Assembly (NCBI GenBank): GCA_020161835.1
Contig: JAIUNL010000001.1
Location: forward strand, 551,984-615,983
Source of the DNA: Bacteroidota bacterium
GTDB lineage: Bacteria > Bacteroidota > JABWAT01
Length of the DNA: 64,000 bases
Direction of reading: 5' to 3'
The notes below the pieces were generated by a model. It did no database searches. It saw only the letters and a list, made by a program, of their open reading frames with translations, and had not been told where the DNA came from. Position numbers and translations under genes: made by a program. This document shows, piece by piece, positions 17,877-26,983 of this stretch (position 1 is its first letter; every line of letters begins with the position of its first letter).

Positions 17877-20009
17877 TTATTTTACCAAAATCATCCGTTT
17901 TGCTTCTGAGTGATTTCCGTATTCAATTCTGTAAAAATAAACACCACTTGCCAGACCGGAACCATTGAACGGAATGGAATGAACCCCTTCAGAATAAAAC
18001 TGATTGGTAACTTCTTTAATTTTCTCACCCTGAATAGAATAAACGGTAGCTTTTACCTTACCAGCAAATGGAAGTGAAAAAGAAATCGTAGTTTCAGGAT
18101 TAAAAGGATTTGGGTGATTTTGAAATAAGGAAAACGTATTGGGAGCTGAGGTTTGTTCTTCTTTGGTATCAAGAATTACACCGCCTTCACGGTAAACGGC
18201 CAAACCATTATCAGTTCCTATCCATTTGTTTCCATGGGAATCAATTGTGATTGACTTGATGGAATTTTTTGGTAATTTAGAATTTGAAGAGTTGAAAGTT
18301 GTCCAGTTTTGACCATCGAACTTTGTAAGTCCATAATAAGTACCAATCCAGATAATCCCGTTCGTCTCAACGGCCAATGAACCAACAGAACTACGAGGCA
18401 ACCCTGAATTAGCAGTGTTAAAAGTTGTCCAGTTTTGGCCATCAAATTTTGCAAGTCCTCCAATTGTTCCAATCCAGATAATTCCATTTGCTTCAACGCC
18501 AATTGAGTGAATCTCATCACTAGGCAATTCGGAATTTCTGGAGTTAAAAGTAGTCCATGTTTGATTCCCATCGAATTTTACAATACCACCTCCCACAGTT
18601 CCAATCCAGATAGTATTATTTTCAACGATAATTGAATTGATAAAATTATTTGATAATCCGGAATTTGTTGTGTTGAAAATAGTCCATGTTTGATTCCCGT
18701 CGAATTTTGCAAGCCCACCACCCAAAGTCCCTATCCAGATGACTCCACTGGGTTCAGCCACAATTGACTTGATAGAATTGTTTGGTAATTTAGAATTTGA
18801 AGAGTTGAAAGTTGTCCAGTTTTGACCATCGAACTTTGTAAGCCCATAATAAGTACCAATCCAGACAATCCCGTTCGCCTCAACGGCCAATGAAACAACA
18901 GAATTACCTGGTAACCCTGAGTTATAGGTGTTGAAAGTTGCCCAGTTTTGGCCATCGAACTTTGCAAGTCCGTTCGAGGTTCCAATCCATGTAGTTCCAT
19001 TTGCCTCGACTTTAATTGATCCAATTGTATTATTTGGTAATCCAGAATTTGAAGTGTTGAAAGGTGACCAGTTTCCAAAACTATCAAATTTTGTAAGATC
19101 CCCCCAAGTTCCAATCCAGATTCCATCAGAAGAATCGATACATAGAGAACGGATAATATTTTCTGATAACCCGGAATTTGAAATAGTAAAAGTAGTCCAG
19201 TTTTGGCCGTCAAATTTTACAAGACCACCATATGTTCCTACCCAGATATTACCATTGGTACTGATTGCAAGGGAGGAAATTTCGTTATCTGGTAACCCGG
19301 AATTTGAAGTGTCAAAAGTGGTCCAGTTCTGACCATCAAATTTTGCAAGTCCGTTCGAGGTTCCAATCCATATAGTTCCATTTGTCTCAACTTTAATTGA
19401 CCCAATATAATTACCAGGCAATGATGAGTTCGAAGTGTTGAAAGAAGTCCAGTTCTGACCGTCATACTTTGTGAGGCCAAACAGGGATCCAATCCAAATA
19501 GTCCCATTATTGTCAACTGTAAGTGAATAAACAACATTATCCAGTAGACCTGAATTTAATTTATTGAAGGAAGTCCAGTTCTGACCGTCAAATTTAGATA
19601 TCCCACTTTCCGAGGTTCCAATCCATAAAGTACCATTTGTTTCAACTGTAAGAAGTGGTATGTGATTTTCAGGTAACCCGGAATTTAAAATTGTGAAAGA
19701 AGTCCAGTTTTGGCCGTCAAATTTTGACAAACCTTCCGAGGTTCCAACCCAAAGTATCCCATTAGGTCCAACTGCCATTGAAAATATATAATTCCCCTGC
19801 AGACCTGAATTGGCGGTATTAAAAAACTCGGTTTTGTTTGTTTTGGAATTAATACAAACAAGTCCCTGATCAGTTCCAACCCAGATATTATCTTCAAATT
19901 TTGAAATAGAAGTTATCTTCGTCGTTTTTGAATATTGAATCCACTCTGGGTTTTGGGAAAAGCCGATGGAAGAGGTAACAAAAAAAATTAAAATGAGAAA
20001 GTGTCTCAT
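17877..20009 (-). CDS. Tandem propeller surface protein D (double propeller, T9SS sorting domain)
   Basis: First gene of the run in transcription order. Signal peptide to GFSQ (about residue 19), 13 family linkers (about 14 blades), VYREGGVIL block and sorting module ending in MILVK; 710 residues, the same as protein A. Two distant blades (near 18271 and 18784, about four blades apart) share almost the same DNA over 120 bases, pointing to gene conversion within the gene. Two blades have an inserted residue (KFDGNQTW), also seen in protein B. Likely the promoter-proximal member of a four-gene transcription unit. Confidence 0.85.
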   Translation of the reverse strand: MRHFLILIFFVTSSIGFSQNPEWIQYSKTTKITSISKFEDNIWVGTDQGLVCINSKTNKTEFFNTANSGLQGNYIFSMAVGPNGILWVGTSEGLSKFDGQNWTSFTILNSGLPENHIPLLTVETNGTLWIGTSESGISKFDGQNWTSFNKLNSGLLDNVVYSLTVDNNGTIWIGSLFGLTKYDGQNWTSFNTSNSSLPGNYIGSIKVETNGTIWIGTSNGLAKFDGQNWTTFDTSNSGLPDNEISSLAISTNGNIWVGTYGGLVKFDGQNWTTFTISNSGLSENIIRSLCIDSSDGIWIGTWGDLTKFDSFGNWSPFNTSNSGLPNNTIGSIKVEANGTTWIGTSNGLAKFDGQNWATFNTYNSGLPGNSVVSLAVEANGIVWIGTYYGLTKFDGQNWTTFNSSNSKLPNNSIKSIVAEPSGVIWIGTLGGGLAKFDGNQTWTIFNTTNSGLSNNFINSIIVENNTIWIGTVGGGIVKFDGNQTWTTFNSRNSELPSDEIHSIGVEANGIIWIGTIGGLAKFDGQNWTTFNTANSGLPRSSVGSLAVETNGIIWIGTYYGLTKFDGQNWTTFNSSNSKLPKNSIKSITIDSHGNKWIGTDNGLAVYREGGVILDTKEEQTSAPNTFSLFQNHPNPFNPETTISFSLPFAGKVKATVYSIQGEKIKEVTNQFYSEGVHSIPFNGSGLASGVYFYRIEYGNHSEAKRMILVK

Positions 20010-20118
20010 GACTTTACCCGGCTTATTTAAAAAATATAATATAAACCTATTCTAATTTATATGCTATTTCTATCTGAGACAATCAGTAACAGAGCCCAGA
20101 AAATGTGTTTACCCTCAC

Positions 20119-20922
20119 TTAAAACTTCACTACCCCATTTTCAACTGAAAGCGTTCTGACTTTTTCAGCTTCACCGGTAAGTAACACACGGCCATTTTTC
20201 AGTTCAACTTCAACAACGCCACCCCGTTCTGAGGCCTGGAATCCGGTCATTTTTATTTTTCCTGTTTTGGCAGACCAGTAAGGTGCCAGCGTGCAATGGG
20301 CAGAACCGGTAACCGGATCTTCATTCACACCAACAGCCGGAGCAAAAAACCGTGAAACAAAATCATAATCCGGACTGGCACTTCTTGCGGTTACAATGAT
20401 TCCTCTGGCCTGAATGGTTTCTATTTTTTTGAAATCAGGTTTCAGGTTTTTTATTGCCGCTTCATCAGCAAATTCAATCAGATAATCAAATTCACTTTTC
20501 CCGGTGAAAATGGGTTTTATCCCAAAAGCAGATTTGATCTCTTTGTGAAAATCTTCAGTATAAGAAGGTTTCGCCGGAAAATTCAAACTGATTTTATCAC
20601 CGTTCCGGTCAGCAGAAAGAACGCCCGAAAGAGAATGAAAGCTAATCCGGTTGCCGGGCACGATTTTGGAATCCCAAAGAAAGAAGGCGCTGGCCAGGGT
20701 TGCGTGTCCGCAAAGTCTGACTTCAGTTTTTGGCGTAAACCACCTGATCCGGAAGCCATCCTTTTCGGCAAATAGAAACGCCGTTTCTGATAAATTCATC
20801 TGGGCGGCAATGGATTGCATGTCGGTGTCAGATAGCTTTGAAGGTGGCAGGCAAACTCCGGCCGGATTTCCGCCAAAACGACCACCGGTGAAGGCATCGA
20901 TTTCAGTTACTGTTGTTGTCAT
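20119..20922 (-). CDS. PhzF family isomerase/epimerase-like protein
   Basis: Diaminopimelate-epimerase fold family that includes PhzF. Recognisable motifs are IDAFTGGRFGGNPAGVC at the N-terminus, MNLSETAFLF (the conserved Glu in SETAF) near residue 45, LCGHATLASAFFLW near 68, and FFAPAVGVNEDPVTGSAHC near 185. Residues equivalent to the catalytic Glu45 of PhzF are present. 267 residues from ATG 20922; an in-frame TTG four codons upstream is less likely. Most such genes outside phenazine clusters have no known substrate, and no phenazine genes are nearby. Confidence 0.88.
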   Translation of the reverse strand: MTTTVTEIDAFTGGRFGGNPAGVCLPPSKLSDTDMQSIAAQMNLSETAFLFAEKDGFRIRWFTPKTEVRLCGHATLASAFFLWDSKIVPGNRISFHSLSGVLSADRNGDKISLNFPAKPSYTEDFHKEIKSAFGIKPIFTGKSEFDYLIEFADEAAIKNLKPDFKKIETIQARGIIVTARSASPDYDFVSRFFAPAVGVNEDPVTGSAHCTLAPYWSAKTGKIKMTGFQASERGGVVEVELKNGRVLLTGEAEKVRTLSVENGVVKF

Positions 20923-20959
20923 TGAAGTACCCAAACTAATTTTTGTAAAAGAAAGATAG

Positions 20960-21745
20960 TCATTTCTTTCTCACGATCCAGATTTTTTGACTGCCGGCGA
21001 GCTGCAAGTCTGCTCCTTCCTGTTCATCCAGAACGGTAAAGAAAGGTGCAAGCAATTTTTTCATGTAACTGTCTGGGTGATAAGAAGTAAACAGGCGGCT
21101 TGTGTTGGGAACATTGCCACGGTAAACGGGCTTCCCGGAATTGAAATCAGACAGTTCATGATCGACAAGTTTGATGTCCGCATAAAATTGACCAATGGTG
21201 GTAAACAGAAAAACACCGTCTTTGCTGAGAATCCTGTTCACATCAGAAAACAGGGTGTTGATACTTTCTTCAGAAAGATGGGTTATAACCGACAGTGCAA
21301 AAGCAAGATCAATTGAAGCATCAGGAACAGGAATGGGCTGGTTAACCTTAACGGGAATCCATTTCATACCGGGATGCCGTTTTTGGTTGGAGGTGATCAT
21401 TTCTTCAATCACATCACACCCGGTGATCGTTGCACCCGGATACAACCCGGAAAGTTTGGTTGAAACCCGGCCGAGTCCGCACCCGATATCCAGAATTGAA
21501 GTTGGAGAAACATGCCGGTTAACCAAAGCAGCAAGATTTAAGGCGGCCAATTTTCCGCTTTCATCAAACCGGGTGAAGTCAACTTTTCCGAAACATTCAA
21601 ATAATAATGTTACGGGGACTTTGGGGACGTTCTGGTTTAAATTATTTGGCAGGTGCCTGATGAAAGAAATTGCCGGAGCAATTCGTTCCAGGTAGGAAAT
21701 GAGTCCCGTTTTTCTTGCAAATAGCAGTAGTTTGTTTCTGATCAT
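20960..21745 (-). CDS. Class I SAM-dependent methyltransferase
   Basis: Rossmann-fold methyltransferase. Motif I is SILDIGCGLGR (about residues 83-93), the acidic motif II follows in TGCDVIEEM, and motif IV-like IDLAFALSVITHL lies near 145. The N-terminal 70 residues contain a mildly hydrophobic helix and are not diagnostic. Length 261 aa. It is separated by 37 bases from phzF on the same strand, so co-transcription is plausible. The methyl acceptor cannot be inferred. Confidence 0.85.
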   Translation of the reverse strand: MIRNKLLLFARKTGLISYLERIAPAISFIRHLPNNLNQNVPKVPVTLLFECFGKVDFTRFDESGKLAALNLAALVNRHVSPTSILDIGCGLGRVSTKLSGLYPGATITGCDVIEEMITSNQKRHPGMKWIPVKVNQPIPVPDASIDLAFALSVITHLSEESINTLFSDVNRILSKDGVFLFTTIGQFYADIKLVDHELSDFNSGKPVYRGNVPNTSRLFTSYHPDSYMKKLLAPFFTVLDEQEGADLQLAGSQKIWIVRKK

Positions 21746-21922
21746 AGTCTTTGATTTAAATGAAGTATAAGTGTGAAAAATTTACATTTAAATTCAAAAC
21801 CGGATCGCCGGAATCTGAATGTTGGAATTCGGTTTTTGATACGGTTCTGAATCAGGTATTTTCATTTTTTTGTTTGATTTAATTCTTGTTTTCCTTTTGG
21901 GTCTTTAGAATAGGTGTTTGTC

Positions 21923-22816
21923 ATGTTCAAAATCATTTTGGGATTTATCGCAATATGTACAATCTGGGGTTCAACCTGGCTGGCCATCACCTGGGGATAT
22001 GAGAGTTTTCCTCCCTTACTCGGTTCTTCAATTCGGTTTCTTTTGGCTGCTCTGATTTACATCCCTATTCTATATATAGGAAAAGACCGGTTTCCCGAAT
22101 CGAAAAACGAGTGGAAAGTGGTGACCATGCTCGGCGTTCTGGGTTTCGGACTTGCTTACGGAATGGTTTATATCGGTCAGCAGTTCATCCCCAGCGCACT
22201 TGCCTCAATATTATTTACCACGTATCCGTTTTGGGTGGCAATTGGCAGCTTTCTTATTCTGAAGGAAACGACTTTCACTCCACTTAAAATTGCAGGCATG
22301 ATTCTGGGCTTTACGGGGATCCTTTTAATTTTCGGACATAAGCTCACCGGGTTTGCACCCGATTACCTGTTTGGAATGGTTCTGATTATTCTGAGTGCAA
22401 TTGCCCAGGCATCCAACCTCATCTATATAAAGAAGTGGGGAATAAATTTGTCTTCGTCGATGCTGAACTTTCTTGGGATGGGAATTGGCGGATTGGTTCT
22501 GCTGATCTGGAGTGCTTTTACCGAAACCTGGATCGTTCATCTGACACTGACCGGAGTTTTGGCAACCTTATATCTGACGGTTGTTGGCAGTGTGATTGTT
22601 TTCGGGATTTACTGGTGGCTGCTGAGTAAAGTTCAGGCGGTGACCTTATCGCTTTCTGCCTTTCTTACCCCGATTGTTGCTGTCATTGTGGGATACTTTT
22701 TCGCAGGCGAAATTCTGGGTTTCTGGGTTTACCTGGGTGGTGCACTTGCGATATCCGGTATTGTGGTCTATAACCTGAGCGGTATGGGGGCGACCGCAAA
22801 GCCCCAAAGGCGCTAA
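21923..22816 (+). CDS. EamA/DMT family transporter
   Basis: About ten membrane helices arranged as two EamA repeats. The first begins GFIAICTIWGSTWLAITWG, with the typical WGS...ita signature; the second begins near residue 150 (LFGMVLIILSAIAQASNLIY). The final repeat has the usual LTPIVAVIVGYFFAGE motif. The family exports metabolites such as amino acids or nucleosides. ATG at 21923 is preferred over GTG at 21914. Substrate unknown. It is divergently oriented from the methyltransferase. Confidence 0.9.
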   Translation: MFKIILGFIAICTIWGSTWLAITWGYESFPPLLGSSIRFLLAALIYIPILYIGKDRFPESKNEWKVVTMLGVLGFGLAYGMVYIGQQFIPSALASILFTTYPFWVAIGSFLILKETTFTPLKIAGMILGFTGILLIFGHKLTGFAPDYLFGMVLIILSAIAQASNLIYIKKWGINLSSSMLNFLGMGIGGLVLLIWSAFTETWIVHLTLTGVLATLYLTVVGSVIVFGIYWWLLSKVQAVTLSLSAFLTPIVAVIVGYFFAGEILGFWVYLGGALAISGIVVYNLSGMGATAKPQRR

Positions 22817-23001
22817 GGAATGCCAATTCGGTTTTTTATAAAATCCTGATTCAAACAAAACTCAAAATTCTAAATTATTTTGAGTTAGAGGTGCCCTGTG
22901 AGTTAGAAACTGCTATTCCTTCCTAAAACCAATTGTCCCATTCCTCCGAATCCTCTTCCTGTATTTTCTTAGCGTCTTTGGGCCTTAGCGGTCGCTTTAA
23001 T

Positions 23002-23013
23002 GGAAGCGGTTCG
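23002..23013. promoter_or_regulatory. LacI-family operator-like half-symmetric site upstream of amylase
   Basis: GGAAGCGGTTCG contains AANCGNTT, the core of LacI/GalR-type operators. It lies 330 bases before the amylase start and 212 bases from a better palindrome. It is the weaker of the two sites. Confidence 0.3.
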
Positions 23014-23167
23014 AAGATAAATATTTTCAATATTTAACCACTTTGTGACCATTATCACAAAATGACACCAGATTTTAAAAAACTAATTAATGACTTAAGT
23101 GCCAATAAATTAAGGATGTCACGAAATGTAAACCGAGGTCACAGCGAAAGCCCTTCCATCTTACATC

Positions 23168-23198
23168 TTGACAAAAAAGTAAAATCCTGTTACCTTCA
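23168..23198 (+). promoter_or_regulatory. Candidate promoter of the alpha-amylase gene
   Basis: TTGACA at 23168 and TACCTTCA at 23191 are 20 bases apart measured from TTG to the -7 box. This fits the Bacteroidota-type TTG-N20-TAnnTTTG architecture seen before the tRNA pair. The implied leader is about 125 bases. The 515-base gap 22817-23331 otherwise shows no gene; an open frame that runs through it into the amylase has no ribosome-binding site and would bury the signal peptide. Confidence 0.45.
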
Positions 23199-23213
23199 TA
23201 TCGCAATCAAATT

Positions 23214-23225
23214 GGAAGCGCTTCC
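23214..23225. promoter_or_regulatory. Perfect palindromic LacI-family operator-like site
   Basis: GGAAGCGCTTCC is a perfect 12-base palindrome with a central CG and the AANCGNTT core of LacI/GalR-family operators such as MalR and CcpA sites. It lies just downstream of the candidate promoter and about 105 bases before the amylase start, where a bound repressor could block initiation or elongation. No LacI-type regulator gene is in the window. Confidence 0.45.
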
Positions 23226-23331
23226 GGTTTCGGAGCTTCCACCTTTCAAAATCGCAATCTCTTTTCTTGACGTTCATTCGTTTACATTTTCACGTTTTCT
23301 CCTTCAAACCATGAAGAAAGGTTTTTTGTCC

Positions 23332-25740
23332 ATGAAAAAATTGTTGTTGGTCGTGATGTTTGCCTTCGTCAGCGTTCTGGGCTTCGCCCAAAACCCCTGG
23401 AATGGTAAAGTTGTTATTCAGGGCTTCTGGTGGAATTACTGGAATAATAATTATTCTAATTCCTATTCTGATTACCTGACCGAACTCGCTCCGCGCCTTC
23501 GGGATATGGGTATTGATCTGGTTTGGGTTCCACCCGCCAGCAAAAATGCCGGAACCAATATGGTTGGTTATTCTCCATTTGATCACTATGACCTGGGTGA
23601 CAAATTCCAAAAGGGTTCGACCACAACCCGTTTTGGTACAAAGGACAAATACCTTCGCATGATCGCTGTTATGAAAGCTAACGGAATGGGCGTAATTCAG
23701 GATGTGGTTTTAAACCACGTGAGTGATGCCGGTTCTGCAAATGGTCAGGGCGGCCAGGATCCTGAACCTTCCTATTCAATGAGAAACGAAAGCGGATATA
23801 AAACCTTCCGTTATGCAAGTTATTCAAAACCAGTTCCTGCTGCATCTGTCCCTGGAAATGTGAATGCAGAAAATGCAACTGAATATTGGGCAAGAAACGG
23901 CCGCTGGTCAAAAAACTATACCAACTTCCATCCTAACATGTGGACCAATACCACTTCCGGTAACTGGGCTCAAGGTGGCTGGGGACCAGATCTTTCCTAC
24001 GAAGATGGCCGTTCATACGGACCTTCAAGCAATGCAACTACAAACCCCGCTCAGTATCTTGATTACAACCGCACAGAAGCCCGTAACTGGATCGTGTGGA
24101 TGAAAAAACAAACTGGTGTTGATGGTTTCCGTTGGGATGCAGTGAAGCACTTCCCTCATTACATTCAACAAGATTTAAGCTACAATGCAAAATATAACGC
24201 CGGCTGGGCTAGCGGTGGCGCCAATATGTTTAACGTTGGTGAATATGTGGGCTCTGCTTCCGAATTGGATACCTATATCAACGATGTAAAGTATTCAAAC
24301 GGCGGTTCTGAAGATATGATGGGAACCTTTGACTTTGCTCTCCGTGGCGCTATCTATGGAATGGTAACCGGAAACGGATACTTTGACATGGGTTCTATCC
24401 CTGGTCAGCAACAAGGAAATCGTTACCGCACCGTTCCTTTCGTGAACAACCACGATTCTTTCCGTCCGAACGGATTTAATGCAACCACCGGCGAATATAC
24501 CAGCTGGGATACCGGCAATGAACTCGTAGCTCACATCCACCCGGATGACGGCCGTATTCAGGCTGCTTATGCTGTTGCAATGTCTGTTGATGGTTCACCA
24601 CAAATTTTCTTTGAAGATTTGTTCAAAATGAACACAACCACACGTTTCAGCCACCGCCCAACCAGCACAACCAATCTTCAGGTTCGTGATTATCTGGCTA
24701 ACCTGATCTGGTGTCACCAAAAACTCAATTTCAAAGCTGGTGCTTACAATGTAAGATATCAGGCTCAGGATGCACTCGTGATTGAACGTTCAGGCCGTGC
24801 CATCATCGGTATCACCGATAACTGGACAACCGGACAAACCGTAACCGTTCAAACCAACTTTGGTGCAAACCGTCAGCTTCATGATTATTCAGGTGCCAAC
24901 TCAAATGACATCTGGACCAATGGTTCCGGACAAGCAACTTTCTGGATTCCGCCCTGCAACGGAACCAACATCCGTCGTGGATATACCGTTTGGGCTCCTG
25001 CTGGTGTAACCGGTGGATTTGCTCCTCCGACCAACGTTACCACCCAGGAATGGGAAATGGCAAATGATCTTGGTGACAGCCATGCTTCTTCACTGAAACA
25101 AGGTGGAGCTCTTCCAGCAAGTTCAAATGCCCTTAGAACAGTTGGCCGTGTTTTCAGCGAGGCAAACAAGACCATTACCATTACCGTTTATCAGCAACTT
25201 ACAGCTACACCGAAGAACATTGCTATTCAGATTTATAATTCAACAGGTTCTTCGATCCTCAAAACGGTAACCGGTTCTACAGCAACCCTTACAACTACCT
25301 ATACCCCAACAACAACCGGGTATTATATGGTTAAGGTTCGCAATAATAATACTGCAAATCCGACTCAAAAAGTTTGGGTTAAAATGAGCTATACTGCACC
25401 AAGAGTTGTTGCCGTTGCAAGTTATCCGAAAGAAGGCGATGAGTTTGTAGAAGGTGTTGAGGAAACTGAAATCCCAACTTCTATTGAATTGAACCAAAAC
25501 TATCCGAATCCGTTCAACCCGTCAACCACAATTGCTTTCAGTATTCCTTCTGAAATGCACGTGAAACTGACGATTTACAACATGCTCGGACAACAAGTTC
25601 AGGTTCTCGCTGATGAAGTGATGCCTATGGGAACGAACTCCAAGTCCTTTGATGCTTCAGGTATGGCTTCAGGTGTTTACATCTACAAGCTTGATACACC
25701 GACTGGCAGCAAGAGTGCCCGGATGATTCTGACCAAATAA
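23332..25740 (+). CDS. Secreted GH13 alpha-amylase with C-terminal type IX sorting domain
   Basis: Endo-acting starch hydrolase. ATG at 23332, preceded by AAGAAAGG, gives a signal peptide MKKLLLVVMFAF...GFAQ. The GH13 regions are complete: region I DVVLNHV (from about residue 124), region II DGFRWDAVKH (nucleophile about Asp269), region III VGEYVG (acid/base about Glu304), and region IV FVNNHDS (about Asp375). After the barrel come an aromatic beta domain and a linker domain like bacterial pre-peptidase repeats (TTTYTPTTTGYYMVKVRN). The end is a sorting module (LNQNYPNPFNPSTTIAFSIP ... ASGVYIYKL ... MILTK). 802 residues. Codon use is noticeably smoother (more C-ending codons) than in neighbours, suggesting high expression. 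A strong terminator follows. Confidence 0.94.
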   Translation: MKKLLLVVMFAFVSVLGFAQNPWNGKVVIQGFWWNYWNNNYSNSYSDYLTELAPRLRDMGIDLVWVPPASKNAGTNMVGYSPFDHYDLGDKFQKGSTTTRFGTKDKYLRMIAVMKANGMGVIQDVVLNHVSDAGSANGQGGQDPEPSYSMRNESGYKTFRYASYSKPVPAASVPGNVNAENATEYWARNGRWSKNYTNFHPNMWTNTTSGNWAQGGWGPDLSYEDGRSYGPSSNATTNPAQYLDYNRTEARNWIVWMKKQTGVDGFRWDAVKHFPHYIQQDLSYNAKYNAGWASGGANMFNVGEYVGSASELDTYINDVKYSNGGSEDMMGTFDFALRGAIYGMVTGNGYFDMGSIPGQQQGNRYRTVPFVNNHDSFRPNGFNATTGEYTSWDTGNELVAHIHPDDGRIQAAYAVAMSVDGSPQIFFEDLFKMNTTTRFSHRPTSTTNLQVRDYLANLIWCHQKLNFKAGAYNVRYQAQDALVIERSGRAIIGITDNWTTGQTVTVQTNFGANRQLHDYSGANSNDIWTNGSGQATFWIPPCNGTNIRRGYTVWAPAGVTGGFAPPTNVTTQEWEMANDLGDSHASSLKQGGALPASSNALRTVGRVFSEANKTITITVYQQLTATPKNIAIQIYNSTGSSILKTVTGSTATLTTTYTPTTTGYYMVKVRNNNTANPTQKVWVKMSYTAPRVVAVASYPKEGDEFVEGVEETEIPTSIELNQNYPNPFNPSTTIAFSIPSEMHVKLTIYNMLGQQVQVLADEVMPMGTNSKSFDASGMASGVYIYKLDTPTGSKSARMILTK

Positions 25741-25764
25741 TCATTCCGTTTTTGATTTGATGAA

Positions 25765-25799
25765 AAGGCTGGTTCCGAATGGGACCAGCCTTTTTTTTA
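25765..25799 (+). terminator. Rho-independent terminator after amylase
   Basis: Stem AGGCTGGTTCC / GGGACCAGCCT with a GAAT loop, followed by eight or more T. Confidence 0.92.
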
Positions 25800-25804
25800 T
25801 TCAA

Positions 25805-25923
25805 GAAGTCAGAAGACAGTAAACAGAAGTCAGTATGGTAACAACCTGTTTTTATTGTATTTTTTTGCAGTTTTCTGTACTTTTTTCCGGCTTCTGACTC
25901 CTGTCTTCTGACTTCTTTCTGTC
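25805..25923. repeat. Inverted pair of 7-nt periodic repeat arrays
   Basis: Left array: gaagtca, gaagaca, gtaaaca, gaagtca (25805-25832). Right array (25889-25923) is the reverse complement of the same words: gaagtca, gaagaca, ggagtca. Spacer about 55 bases. The pair could fold into an imperfect hairpin. It lies between the amylase terminator and the next gene. Confidence 0.6.
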
Positions 25924-25971
25924 ATTTTCTCCCCCCATTTCCTATGTTTACATTAAAAAAGGGATGGTTTC

Positions 25972-26424
25972 ATGCTGATCTGGATTTTGGTTTTTGTGCT
26001 TCTTGTTTTATTTGCCCTGCTTTGGGTTCTGGCCGTCCGTCCGTTGGTTTACATCCGGAAAAGCGGAATTGACATGACATTGGGTCGTTTTTACCAGCTT
26101 CAGAGCCATGATTTCCCTACATTGAAATTGCTGGAACTGGCTTCACGATATAATAAATCGGGCATTACCCAAACCTGGGATGATATTGATATGTTCTTCA
26201 GCTCTGCCCAAGCTGAACTGGGTGCCAACCCCGGAAAGTTTAAAAAGTCTCCTGCTGATCTTTTTGGTGATGTTCTTGAAACACTTGAACTGGTAAAAAG
26301 TGAAGGATATGAACTGAGTTACCAGACTGCAGTGATGCAGATTTTATCCGGAAAAAATCCAAGAGAAATTACGTCTGACTTTGTTCATCTGATGTGGAAA
26401 TCTGAAGGAAAAAGCAAAATCTGA
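25972..26424 (+). CDS. Hypothetical single-pass membrane protein
   Basis: 150 residues with one strong N-terminal membrane helix (LIWILVFVLLVLFALLWVLAV) and a soluble remainder facing one side. Two motifs stand out: RPLVYIRKSGIDMTLGRFYQL just after the helix, and GKNPREITSDFVHLMWKS at the C-terminus. I do not recognise the family. A TATGTTTA element (25943-25950) upstream could be a -7 box. The stop is one base from the start of the mobA-like gene, and that gene overlaps a lipoprotein gene, so the three probably form an operon. Function unknown. Confidence 0.65.
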   Translation: MLIWILVFVLLVLFALLWVLAVRPLVYIRKSGIDMTLGRFYQLQSHDFPTLKLLELASRYNKSGITQTWDDIDMFFSSAQAELGANPGKFKKSPADLFGDVLETLELVKSEGYELSYQTAVMQILSGKNPREITSDFVHLMWKSEGKSKI

Positions 26425-26425
26425 A

Positions 26426-26983
26426 ATGAAAACCTATATCCTCACAGGTGGTGCTTCAACCCGGTTCGGCGAAAATAAACTTCTGGCAGAAGTAAACGGC
26501 AAAGCTATGCTTTCCTCAGTTATTGATAAAGTTAACCGGATTTCTGAATCGGTTGTACTTTGTGGAAAACCTGAGCTTATGTCAGGGTTCGGGTTGATTG
26601 CTTTGGCTGATTCTGAAGGATTAAATGGACCGCTGAAGGGAATTGCCTCGGCTCTGGGTGATGAGTATGCTGGTGATCGCTTTCTGCTTGCAGGAGACAT
26701 GCCCTACATTACGGCTGATGGATTGGAATTCTACCTTTCACATACACGGTTAACTCCGAACACGATTCTGATTCCTGAAACGCAGGACGGAAATCATCAT
26801 TATCTTCACATTTTCATTCCTGAAAGTTTGGTTTCCTTTGCCCGTGATGCCATGAGTGACCCGGCTCCTTTTTCAGTCAAAACCTGGTTATCCAGGCTTC
26901 CCACTGAAACTCTGCAAATTCCGGCTGTTTTTTCCGCCCATTTCCGAAATGTGAACTTCCGGGAGGATTTGGATGAAGGTTAG
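26426..26983 (+). CDS. mobA: MobA-like nucleotidyltransferase (molybdenum cofactor guanylyltransferase family)
   Basis: The N-terminal signature YILTGGASTRFGENK (about 4-18) is the nucleotide-binding loop of the MobA/MocA group, and LLAGDMPYI (about 90-98) holds the metal-binding Asp. At 185 residues it is the size of MobA. It would attach GMP to molybdopterin or CMP to a related cofactor. The Phe-Gly-Glu-Asn-Lys order in the loop (rather than Gly..D-K) is a slight deviation. No other moa/moe genes are in the window, so a CTP-transferring MocA-like role is also possible. Confidence 0.8.
   Translation: MKTYILTGGASTRFGENKLLAEVNGKAMLSSVIDKVNRISESVVLCGKPELMSGFGLIALADSEGLNGPLKGIASALGDEYAGDRFLLAGDMPYITADGLEFYLSHTRLTPNTILIPETQDGNHHYLHIFIPESLVSFARDAMSDPAPFSVKTWLSRLPTETLQIPAVFSAHFRNVNFREDLDEG

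Noticed and set aside
11242..20009. CRISPR array, because of regular repeats of about 126 bases
   Set aside because: The repeats are in-frame protein blades, far longer than CRISPR repeats, with no unique spacers or cas genes.
23062..23331. Open frame extending the amylase N-terminus by 90 residues
   Set aside because: It would bury a textbook signal peptide, has no ribosome-binding site, and crosses the promoter and operator-like sites.
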